NCBI GenBank assembly: GCA_002497895.1
Contig: DAFD01000058.1
Location: 5,773 to 15,294, forward strand
Length of the DNA: 9,522 nt
Direction: 5' to 3'
Source of the DNA: Euryarchaeota archaeon UBA175
GTDB taxonomy: Archaea > Thermoplasmatota > Poseidoniia > Poseidoniales > Thalassarchaeaceae
A model generated the notes under the pieces. It had not been told where the DNA came from and made no database searches. It worked only from the letters and a program-made list of their open reading frames with translations. Positions 1-5,941 of this stretch are shown here, one piece after another; the stretch's first letter is position 1; the number at the start of each line of letters is the position of its first letter. A program made the translations under genes and the position numbers.

Positions 1-600
1 TGTAATGGCCAACCAAATAAGCAAGGTAACCATGTTCGATGGTCATTCCTTGAGGTAGATAGTGGTGTGACTTCAAGTGTTAATAGAATGAAAATAGAAG
101 GTAAATTCAAGTGGATACGTGGACATCTAAAATACACTGCATTGGGAATTCGAGCAATTCTTGGTTGGAAGAGCCAGAAAGCATGGATGAAAATCAACGG
201 CGCAGATGCAAATATTGTCGATATGCAGGGATTATTCGTCATAAGTCAATGCGAAACTTTTGGTGGTGGTTTTCGAGTTGCTCCAGGGATTCACCCGAAG
301 CGAGATTCTGCAACATTACTCATCGCCCTCGGTCTTTCTAAATTACAGATGCTAATGGTCATGGGACCGCTGGAAAAGGGCACTCATGTTGGAATGTGGG
401 ATAAAATTACCATGGAAGATTGCCAAACGTTTGAAATTGGAGCACTTGATTCAAATGGAAATGTTTCAGCAGATGCCACTCATAATCCAACTCTATTCGT
501 CACTGTAGACGGCGAATCTTGTCTGACTACGCCTTGTAGCTTCGAATTTCATGCGAATCAACTCATAGTTCGTGGCGCGAACAAAATTCCAAATGAATAA
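1..600 (+). CDS. Diacylglycerol/lipid kinase (YegS/DAGK family), 5'-truncated by window edge
   Basis: The reading frame is open from base 1, so the GTG at 67 need not be the start; 199 residues of the C-terminal part are visible. These match the C-terminal beta-sandwich of the DAGK/YegS/sphingosine kinase family, which phosphorylates lipid hydroxyls with ATP at the membrane. Visible signs are the FGGGFRVAP segment (near codons 88-96 of the visible chain), equivalent to the family's 'GGG-(M/F)-x-xAP' motif, and the ending VDGES..TTPCSFEFHANQLIVRG, equivalent to 'vDGEplg.tP..fev.p.al.v'. The N-terminal nucleotide-binding GGDGT part lies outside the window. In archaea this fits polar lipid or isoprenoid-alcohol phosphorylation, but the substrate cannot be read here. 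The gene is visibly AT-richer than the genes to its right. Family assignment is fairly sure; substrate unknown. Confidence 0.8.
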   Translation, partial: CNGQPNKQGNHVRWSFLEVDSGVTSSVNRMKIEGKFKWIRGHLKYTALGIRAILGWKSQKAWMKINGADANIVDMQGLFVISQCETFGGGFRVAPGIHPKRDSATLLIALGLSKLQMLMVMGPLEKGTHVGMWDKITMEDCQTFEIGALDSNGNVSADATHNPTLFVTVDGESCLTTPCSFEFHANQLIVRGANKIPNE

Positions 601-649
601 TCAGGAAATAAACTGAGATTTATTACTGATATCTCCTTCGACCGGCTTG

Positions 650-883
650 ATGGCATTTACATGTAACATCGACCAACGCGGAATGCGCTTCCGTAGTCGT
701 ATGGGAACTATTGTCTTAGGAATAGGATTATTCATCGGCGCCTCGTTTTTGCTCATTGACATCAATCAGTCATTCTTGTGGCTGTTACCCGCTGGCCTAA
801 TTGCCGGGGGTGCATTCTCGATTTTCGAGTCACGGATAGGCTGGTGCGCAGTCCGCGCACTCGGTTTCCGCACCAAGCTGTGA
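650..883 (+). CDS. Small two-helix membrane protein, DUF2892/YgaP-like
   Basis: A 77-residue protein with a charged cytoplasmic-type N-terminus (IDQRGMRFRSR), two hydrophobic helices at about residues 18-36 and 42-59, and a C-terminal GWCAVRALGFRT signature at 64-75. The signature resembles the 'GWCalRAlGfkT' ending of the DUF2892/YgaP-like membrane domain, seen as a stand-alone protein or attached to rhodanese domains. Its role is not established; the single conserved Cys66 in GWC is the only plausible reactive residue. I chose ATG at 650 over the TTG at 647. No SD is visible, but an AT-rich element (TTTATTA, about 619-625) lies some 28 bases upstream, compatible with a leaderless archaeal transcript. 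It ends in tandem stops (TGATGA) just before the 3' end of a tRNA on the other strand. Membrane protein nearly certain; family likely. Confidence 0.75.
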   Translation: MAFTCNIDQRGMRFRSRMGTIVLGIGLFIGASFLLIDINQSFLWLLPAGLIAGGAFSIFESRIGWCAVRALGFRTKL

Positions 884-893
884 TGAGCGAGAG

Positions 894-979
894 TGGCGCA
901 GACGGAGAGATTTGAACTCCCGAGTCCAAGGGACACCGGATTTCAAATCCGGCGCTATACCAGGCTAAGCGACGTCTGC
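894..979 (-). tRNA. tRNA-Ser (anticodon UGA), CCA encoded
   Basis: Read on the minus strand, a complete class II tRNA is visible. The 7-bp acceptor stem GCAGACG/CGTCTGC (973-979 with 898-904) is perfect. The D arm is GCT...AGC with a GG loop. The anticodon stem CCGGA/TCCGG encloses the loop TTTGAAA, giving anticodon TGA (reads UCA, Ser). A long variable arm GTCC-CTT-GGAC is typical of tRNA-Ser. The T arm GGGAG-TTCAAAT-CTCTC has one G-U pair. The discriminator is G, as for serine tRNAs, followed by encoded CCA (894-896). There is no intron. It lies 55 bases downstream of coxD on the same strand and could be co-transcribed or use its own promoter. Confidence 0.96.
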
Positions 980-984
980 AGTGT

Positions 985-1005
985 GCGGCCGTGGCGGCCG
1001 CTTTT
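985..1005 (+). terminator. Possible hairpin plus T-run between cox operon and tRNA-Ser
   Basis: GCGGCC (985-990) and GGCCGC (996-1001) form a perfect 6-bp GC-only stem with a 5-base loop, followed on the plus strand by TTTT (1002-1005). In plus orientation it has the shape of an intrinsic terminator that could stop transcription coming from the lipid kinase and DUF2892 genes; on the minus strand it sits just upstream of the mature tRNA-Ser 5' end. Archaeal termination relies mainly on U-tracts, and this one is short, so the role is uncertain. Confidence 0.3.
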
Positions 1006-1034
1006 GATGAATCTATGCGGTCGAACCGGCCTAT

Positions 1035-1397
1035 TCAGAGGCCGTAATTACCGGGTCGGCACCAATCGGGCAGACCAGTTGTAGCTTCTGGATGAGTCAG
1101 CCCGATAAAGAGCACCATGATGATGATGAAGAAAGCCGGGAACAGAGCAGTCATCGTCAAAATCTTCGAATCATCATCTCCGTAAAGATGCATGAAAATT
1201 GCAGCGATCATAATGAATTTTGGAATCGCAATTAGAGTCAATATCCAGAGTGTCACGACCTTCTCAGTCGTATTGTAACCTGCAGCGAAGTCCGAGAGGT
1301 CCAATCCAACAGCAGCAACCTCGATTAAAGTGAGGAACATCAGACCGAAGAAATTCATCCAGTAGGGATCTTGTCCTAGAATTTTGTAATGTGCCAT
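1035..1397 (-). CDS. coxD: Cytochrome c oxidase subunit IV (CoxD/CtaF type)
   Basis: A 120-residue protein with three hydrophobic helices (roughly residues 15-32, 45-68 and 80-99). The core IAIPKFIMIAAIFMHLYGDD matches the 'K..(l/i)..FMHL' signature of prokaryotic cytochrome c oxidase subunit IV (COX4_pro family), a small non-catalytic subunit of haem-copper oxidases that supports assembly and stability. It is the last gene of the cox operon. The start has two ATGs in a row at 1400 and 1397; the second is preferred because GAGG then sits seven bases away, whereas it is too close to the first. The site (TGAGGTGAAATGATG) overlaps the coxC stop, so translation is probably coupled. The polypeptide ends CRPGNYGL. 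The HPE after helix 3 and the polar tail are not recognised as catalytic. Confidence 0.88.
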   Translation of the reverse strand: MAHYKILGQDPYWMNFFGLMFLTLIEVAAVGLDLSDFAAGYNTTEKVVTLWILTLIAIPKFIMIAAIFMHLYGDDDSKILTMTALFPAFFIIIMVLFIGLTHPEATTGLPDWCRPGNYGL

Positions 1398-1406
1398 CAT
1401 TTCACC

Positions 1407-2474
1407 TCAGTATAGATAGAAGAATGGGAACACCAGAACCCAGACCAGATCGACAAAGTGCCAGTAGAGACCGAAGTACTCTATCGATACCGCATTCGCA
1501 GGGGTGTAGAGCCCCTTCCAAGCTTTCAGAGTCATGTATGACAGACCGATGATTCCGCCCGCGACGTGCGCTCCGTGAGTTCCAGTCGTTACATAGAACA
1601 GTGAAGCAGACACCTGAATGTTGGCTACCATGTGTGCTCCCGTTGCTTCGTCGACGTAGGAGTGGTGCTGGTAGTGATCGGCGTTAATTGTGTAACCTTC
1701 GTTGACAAGAGAGACGATGTCGTGCTCATGGAGTCCAATTGCGGAAATCTCAGGCACGTAGAAGCCGATGAACCACTCGACCATCTTCAATGTCAGGAAG
1801 AGAATTGCGAGAATCCATGTGCTTCCGAGGTAACGGTAGACCTTCTTGCGGCGGACCTCTTCATCGAGGTCCGGCATCTTCGCGTAGCGTAGAGCTTGAA
1901 CGATTGTGAAAGACGAGAGAATCAACGCGAAGGTGTTGATTGCTCCCGGAGCCAAGTGCCACCAGCTCGAAGCGATGAGGTGACTGGCTGGCTCGAAGCA
2001 AGTGACAGCGACTCCCTCTTGCCAGCCTGTTGGGTTAGTGACGGGATCAAACAGACCACGCTCGAAGACAGTGCCACAGTTCTCGATACCGAGGCGGTAT
2101 CGCATGTAGGTGCTGAAAAGGGATGTGAATACCATCATTTCAGACATTAGGAAGACCCAGACGGCCACCTTGCGTATCTGAATGCCGCGGAATGGAACGC
2201 CGGTTGAGAGCGGCTCGTAGTGGCCGTCGAATGAGAAATCCTGCCTCCACCAAATGATGAGCGAAAATCCAACGACCGCGAGGCCGAGAAGAATTGTTGG
2301 AATGTGGCCAGGAGTGTAAGTTCCGTATGACCAGGCCTGCGCGAGGGCGAAGAGGAAGATTGCCACACCCATGCTCAGGAAGAGCGGTGAGTACGAGTTG
2401 TGCGGAGCACCGTGGTGCCAATCGTGTGGACCCCACGGCTGCGGAGCATGGTGGTCATCGTCGTAACCGCTCAA
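1407..2474 (-). CDS. coxC: Cytochrome c oxidase subunit III
   Basis: A 355-residue, probably seven-helix subunit III (helices near 30-48, 57-76, 102-125, 175-197, 217-240, 287-312 and 333-355). Family signs are FLMSEMMVFTSLF (108-120), SLFYVTTGTHGAHVAGGIIG (291-310) and the ending EYFGLYWHFVDLVWVLVFPF (332-351), the last two being the conserved helix VI and VII motifs. Subunit III keeps the D proton path working in subunit I and stabilises the complex. It is longer than typical (about 200-290) because of a His-rich N-terminus (DDDHHAPQPWGPHDWHH) and hydrophilic insertions at about 126-172 and 241-286. The start is TTG at 2474: a perfect GGAGGTGA lies four bases before it, and the start overlaps the coxA TGA (TTGA). 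The next in-frame ATG would fall inside helix I. It is the third of four cox genes. Confidence 0.95.
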   Translation of the reverse strand: MSGYDDDHHAPQPWGPHDWHHGAPHNSYSPLFLSMGVAIFLFALAQAWSYGTYTPGHIPTILLGLAVVGFSLIIWWRQDFSFDGHYEPLSTGVPFRGIQIRKVAVWVFLMSEMMVFTSLFSTYMRYRLGIENCGTVFERGLFDPVTNPTGWQEGVAVTCFEPASHLIASSWWHLAPGAINTFALILSSFTIVQALRYAKMPDLDEEVRRKKVYRYLGSTWILAILFLTLKMVEWFIGFYVPEISAIGLHEHDIVSLVNEGYTINADHYQHHSYVDEATGAHMVANIQVSASLFYVTTGTHGAHVAGGIIGLSYMTLKAWKGLYTPANAVSIEYFGLYWHFVDLVWVLVFPFFYLY

Positions 2475-4783
2475 TTGCTCACCTCCTCCTCGTCTTCAGG
2501 AACCATCAATTTGTTGAACCAGATTCCTATAGTGCTCGGTTCGTGTGCGATGTGCTCATTGGCATCCTTCAGCACTGGCAGGTTGTTCCAGTCAAAGGAA
2601 GGTGTTGGAGGGGGCGAGGATGTCATCCACTCGAATGACCAGCCACCCCATGGATCAGCTGGTGCCTTCTGCCCTCGCACGAGGCTGATTAGCATATTGA
2701 AGACCATAATGAAGTTCGAGAAGAAGAACAAGAAGGCGCAGACAGAGATGAATAGGTTCCAGTCTGCAGCCCATTCTGGTAGATTGGTGAAATCATCTGT
2801 GGTGATGTAGTAAGTGTGAGTTCGGCGCGGCATGCCAATGACACCGAGGCGGTGCATTGGCCAGAAGATGCCGTTGTAAGTGACGAATGCGGTCAAGAAG
2901 TGGAGAGTTCCAAGTCTCTCATCTAGCATTCGTCCGGTCATCTTCGGATACCAGTAGTAAATTGCGGCGAAGAATCCGAAGACGGTTCCGCCGACCAACA
3001 CATAGTGGAAGTGGGCGACAACGAAGTAAGTCTCGTGTAGGTGCGTGTCCATTGCAATCGATGGGAAGAACATTCCAGAGATTCCACCGAGAGTGAATGT
3101 CACGAGGAATCCTAGAGCCCACAATGTGTGCGTACGATAGACCAGCGAGCCTCCATGCATCGTCTTCAGCCAATTGAAAATCTTGATTCCTGTCGGAACT
3201 GCGACGAGCATGGTTGTGAGCATGGTAACGAATCGAAGGCTTGGAGACATTCCAGAGGTGAACATGTGGTGGCCGTAGACGATGAAAGCGACAATCCCAA
3301 TTCCTGCCATTGCATAGACCATCGAACGGTATCCGAAAATTGAGCGGCGGGCCGAGGTCGCAAGAACCTCAGATATCACGCCGAAGGCCGGCACGATAAC
3401 CACGTACACCTCAGGGTGACCAAAGTACCAGAATAGGTGACTCCACAGTAATGGATCACCGCCGGCGGCGATATCGTAGAATGCCGTCGAGATAGTCCGA
3501 TCAAGATAGACTTGGAGTAGACCGATACCGAAGGCAGGGATTGAGAGGAAGAGCATCAGATTTGCGACAAGGATAGACCAAGTGAACAGAGGCATCTGCA
3601 TCCAACCCATCCCTTCGGCGCGCATGACAGCCATCGTGGTCAGGAAATTGATTCCAGTCAGCGTCGATGATGCTACCAGCATTATTTGTCCAGCAACCCA
3701 CATCGTCACGCCCGAGTGCGCGCCTGCGCTGACCACGTATGGTGCATATCCGGTCCAGCCGGTATCGGCTCCTTGGCCGGAGAAGACACCAGTGAAGATG
3801 AGCAAAGCAGCGAATGGTTGCAGCCAGAATGAGAGAGCGTTGATTCTCGGGAGAGCGAGGTCAGGCGCGCCAATTTGCAGTGGCACAATCCAATTGGCAA
3901 AGCCGTTGATTAGCGGCATTGCGGCGAGGAAGATCATCGTAGTTCCGTGCAGCGTGAAGAATTGGTTGTATTGATCCTGTGAGATGAAGCCCATTTCAGG
4001 CCCTGCGAGTTGTAAGCGAATCATCATCGCTAGAATTCCGCCGATTCCGAGGAAGAAGAGACCTTGGACGAAGTAAAGAGTTCCAATCTTCTTGTGGTCG
4101 GTGCTGGTCAACCATTCGGTAATCCATGGGCCGAGATGTTCCCAATCGAAGGCGTCCGGATTGGTGCGGTAGAATCCGTAGAGAATTGTGATGACAAGAA
4201 GAACACCGGAGATGATAATCAGGGTCGCCAGTACTGTGAATGGGTCAGCAGGATCCAAGCCGACTCCAAGAGAGCCGGCGACGGAGAGGTCGAGGCGATT
4301 CCACGAGTCTCCACTATTCGAGCCGTCTCCATTCACCGAATTGACGTGAAGAATGAAGTCGACATTTCGACCGTGGCTTGGAGCGATCCATTCCATTGTC
4401 CAAGTTCGGTAGTCGTTACCCACTTCTGTGTGCGTAACCTCTGCAGTCGCTCGCGACTGCACGGTAGCATCGATAACGGCGAATTCTCCACCGGATGCCC
4501 AGAGGTTGAATCCGCCGGAGTTGACTCCGGATTCGGGGGGTCCACCTTCGAATGAGACGGTGATGGTGTAAGTCTCAGACGCATTATACTGATCTGGAAA
4601 ACCATCGAGTGTAACGTCGATGGTTGCGGTTGGTGCAGCTGCGTGGCAATTACAGCCGCTAGTCTGAATTCCAGTACCACCTACACCGGTCGGTAAGGAA
4701 TTGACCGCAGGTGAAACCACCATTGCGACTGAGATTAGAATCAATGCTACCATGCTGCGCGTAATCAATGTCTTTCTGTTCAT
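2471..4783 (-). CDS. coxA: Cytochrome c oxidase subunit I with N-terminal Reeler-like (choice-of-anchor V) ectodomain fusion
   Basis: A 770-residue chimaera in one uninterrupted frame. Residues 1-29 look like a signal peptide. Residues about 40-168 form a Reeler-like, choice-of-anchor V domain: GCNCH (43-47), THT (117-119), W128, WIAP (132-135), NSVNGDG and SGD (148-159). Residues 182-204 are one extra helix. From about 213 a full subunit I follows, beginning at WLTSTDHKKIG (224-234). Haem a ligands are H279 and H593, haem a3 ligand H591, CuB ligands H456 and H505/H506, and the cross-link tyrosine Y460. The D-path residues N297, D308, N315 and E458 and the K-path K534 are all present, so it is an A1-type, proton-pumping oxidase reducing O2 to water. 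The Mg-site pair is H583/E584 (usually His-Asp). No ATG lies just before the oxidase part, so the fusion is probably real. AGGGGGAG lies five bases before the ATG and overlaps the coxB stop. Confidence 0.95.
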   Translation of the reverse strand: MNRKTLITRSMVALILISVAMVVSPAVNSLPTGVGGTGIQTSGCNCHAAAPTATIDVTLDGFPDQYNASETYTITVSFEGGPPESGVNSGGFNLWASGGEFAVIDATVQSRATAEVTHTEVGNDYRTWTMEWIAPSHGRNVDFILHVNSVNGDGSNSGDSWNRLDLSVAGSLGVGLDPADPFTVLATLIIISGVLLVITILYGFYRTNPDAFDWEHLGPWITEWLTSTDHKKIGTLYFVQGLFFLGIGGILAMMIRLQLAGPEMGFISQDQYNQFFTLHGTTMIFLAAMPLINGFANWIVPLQIGAPDLALPRINALSFWLQPFAALLIFTGVFSGQGADTGWTGYAPYVVSAGAHSGVTMWVAGQIMLVASSTLTGINFLTTMAVMRAEGMGWMQMPLFTWSILVANLMLFLSIPAFGIGLLQVYLDRTISTAFYDIAAGGDPLLWSHLFWYFGHPEVYVVIVPAFGVISEVLATSARRSIFGYRSMVYAMAGIGIVAFIVYGHHMFTSGMSPSLRFVTMLTTMLVAVPTGIKIFNWLKTMHGGSLVYRTHTLWALGFLVTFTLGGISGMFFPSIAMDTHLHETYFVVAHFHYVLVGGTVFGFFAAIYYWYPKMTGRMLDERLGTLHFLTAFVTYNGIFWPMHRLGVIGMPRRTHTYYITTDDFTNLPEWAADWNLFISVCAFLFFFSNFIMVFNMLISLVRGQKAPADPWGGWSFEWMTSSPPPTPSFDWNNLPVLKDANEHIAHEPSTIGIWFNKLMVPEDEEEVSN
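2479..2486 (-). promoter_or_regulatory. Perfect Shine-Dalgarno deciding the TTG start of coxC
   Basis: The minus strand reads GGAGGTGA, the full complement of the archaeal 16S 3' end, four bases before a TTG at 2474 that overlaps the coxA TGA stop as TTGA. This site inside the end of coxA supports the TTG start and coupled translation of coxA and coxC. Confidence 0.75.
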
Positions 4784-4788
4784 TCAAA

Positions 4789-4796
4789 CTCCCCCT
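4789..4796 (-). promoter_or_regulatory. Shine-Dalgarno of coxA overlapping the coxB stop codon
   Basis: The minus strand reads AGGGGGAG followed by TTTGA and ATG (4783). The first A of this site is the last base of the coxB TGA. It fixes the coxA start before the signal peptide and therefore supports the N-terminal extension as part of the translated protein. Confidence 0.7.
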
Positions 4797-5515
4797 CAAG
4801 CGTGAACGCTGACTCCAGCAATCATGTAAGCGTGGTCATCACCACAATATTCTGTACAAAGAAGCAAGAAGTTCTCGACATCGTCAGCGAGAATCCACTG
4901 ACTGGTTATCATACCAGGTTGCACATCCTCCTTGATACCGAATGATACGAACCACGGAGCATGAGTCACATCGTTCGAAGTCATCATGGCAAAATAGGCC
5001 GTGTCGTCTTTGAGAGATAGTAAAGGCCGATCGCTCCCTTCGATTTGAGTGGTTGAGACCGCGCAGATATCTTCTTCGAGATTGAGGCAATCAAACTCCC
5101 AGTACCATTGATATCCAGTGATTTCGATGACATTGTAGCAGTCGGCTTCGTACATTCCCGAATCTTCATTGAAAATTAGATTCGAGGTTTCGCCGTCAGC
5201 GCACTCGTCGCCAAAGTATCCGGACTCGGCATTCGCAGCGGACCAGATGTTGTCGAGCGGAGCCCAGGAGATGAAAGTGAGGTAGACGATGAGTATGAAG
5301 GGCGCAACAATCCAGGTAATTTCGAGCTTGAGATTGTCGTATTCCTTCGGAAAAACACCGACTTGCAAATTATCGATATTGGGGCTTTCACCCTCCTCAG
5401 AGCGATACCAGTATGAGTGGTGATACAACCAACCGAATGTGAATATCCCGACAAGAGCGGACCAGACCACATACTCATTCCAAAGGTCGTCGAATAGAGG
5501 TGTGATGAGACCCAT
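4796..5515 (-). CDS. coxB: Cytochrome c oxidase subunit II (CuA)
   Basis: A 239-residue subunit II from ATG 5515: two membrane helices (about 14-31 and 65-84) and an outward-facing cupredoxin domain. The CuA ligands are all visible: H185 in DVTHAPW, then C220, E222, C224, H228 and M231 in CTEYCGDDHAYM. The aromatic ITGYQWYWEF strand (132-141) is the usual electron-entry and transfer segment. The subunit takes electrons from an external donor and passes them to haem a in CoxA. No fused cytochrome c domain follows; the chain ends just after the CuA loop. Four extra cysteines (about 105, 126, 143 and 151) lie in an insertion and could form disulfides. Start choice: ATG 5515 has GGAG six bases upstream; ATG 5527 and TTG 5572 are in-frame alternatives (243 and 258 residues). 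First gene of the operon. Confidence 0.93.
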   Translation of the reverse strand: MGLITPLFDDLWNEYVVWSALVGIFTFGWLYHHSYWYRSEEGESPNIDNLQVGVFPKEYDNLKLEITWIVAPFILIVYLTFISWAPLDNIWSAANAESGYFGDECADGETSNLIFNEDSGMYEADCYNVIEITGYQWYWEFDCLNLEEDICAVSTTQIEGSDRPLLSLKDDTAYFAMMTSNDVTHAPWFVSFGIKEDVQPGMITSQWILADDVENFLLLCTEYCGDDHAYMIAGVSVHA

Positions 5516-5550
5516 CGCTATCTCCATTAAGAGCGCGTGCGAATGACCCT

Positions 5551-5558
5551 CATAAGTT
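5551..5558 (-). promoter_or_regulatory. Possible TATA element for the cox operon
   Basis: On the minus strand AACTTATG lies about 36-43 bases before the preferred coxB ATG (5515). With the usual archaeal spacing of about 26 bases from TATA to transcription start, the 5' leader would be short and still contain the GGAG site. A second AT-rich stretch (CTTATGATT, about 5571-5579) is an alternative. Visual call only. Confidence 0.3.
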
Positions 5559-5585
5559 TGAGGTATTGACAATCATAAGACATGC

Positions 5586-5600
5586 TCCGACGTAGTCGGA
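5586..5600. promoter_or_regulatory. Perfect inverted repeat in the coxB/DUF167 divergent promoter
   Basis: TCCGAC-GTA-GTCGGA is a perfect 6-3-6 inverted repeat within the spacer between the divergently transcribed coxB and DUF167 genes. It lies upstream of the likely cox promoter elements and about 40 bases before the DUF167 ATG, where a dimeric regulator could act on one or both genes. It could also be a hairpin or chance. No regulator is identified. Confidence 0.4.
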
Positions 5601-5638
5601 AAGGACTTCAAACATCCTAGTTCACAGAGTTGGTTCGG

Positions 5639-5941
5639 ATGACGCCTGAATGGGTCAGGTTATCGGGTCACAAGACCTTGGTTGAGGTCGATGTGCAACC
5701 GGGTTCAAAGAAGGCTGGCGTGGTTGGATTTGAACCGTGGAGAGGGCGATTGAAGGTGGCTGTACGCTCGCCGCCGGTGGATGGTGCGGCCAATACTGAA
5801 TTGCTTGAAATCTTGGCCGCCAGCCTCGGTGTGAAGTCGAGTCAAGTTAGCGTCGAGGCTGGAGCAACGAATCGACGCAAGACGATTGCAATCGTCGGAG
5901 ATCATGTCGATTTTCTGAAGGCACTGGAGGAGGGTGAATAA
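5639..5941 (+). CDS. DUF167 (YggU/UPF0235) family protein
   Basis: A 100-residue soluble protein. The family core is clear: VDVQPGSKKAGVVGFEPWRGRLKVAV (about 17-42) followed by RSPPVDGAANTELLEILAASLGV (43-65), equivalent to the DUF167 'v.vkP.a......g...g.lkv.v.apPvdGkAN..l...la' pattern, and GATNRRKTIAI (75-85), matching 'G..sR.K.v.i'. The family's fold is known but its biochemical role is not; it is found in all three domains of life. ATG 5639 is preferred over the TTG at 5630 because family members begin shortly before the first strand; no SD is seen, so the message may be leaderless. Its stop overlaps the next gene's start (TAATG), which suggests co-translation with the Toprim protein. Confidence 0.88.
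   Translation: MTPEWVRLSGHKTLVEVDVQPGSKKAGVVGFEPWRGRLKVAVRSPPVDGAANTELLEILAASLGVKSSQVSVEAGATNRRKTIAIVGDHVDFLKALEEGE

Noticed and set aside
67..600. Treating the GTG at 67 as the true start of the lipid kinase.
   Set aside because: The frame is open to base 1 and the visible part lacks the nucleotide-binding half of the family, so the gene begins before the window.
1028..1043. GGCCT...AGGCC inverted repeat at the coxD stop as a terminator.
   Set aside because: Only a 5-bp stem, partly coding, with no T-run after it on the minus strand.
893..1084. A 63-codon plus-strand frame whose product contains RFELPSPRDTGFQIRRYTRLSD.
   Set aside because: It is the translated antisense of tRNA-Ser, a well-known type of false protein call.
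2400..2810. A 136-codon plus-strand frame across the coxA/coxC junction.
   Set aside because: Shadow of two confidently assigned genes, with no recognisable domain.
4064..4555. A 163-codon frame antisense to coxA.
   Set aside because: The composition is unlike a folded protein, and the opposite frame encodes clear ectodomain and oxidase motifs.
4640..4654. A standard c-type haem attachment site (CxxCH) in CoxA.
   Set aside because: The motif is CxCH, one residue short; kept only as a possible non-standard metal or haem site.
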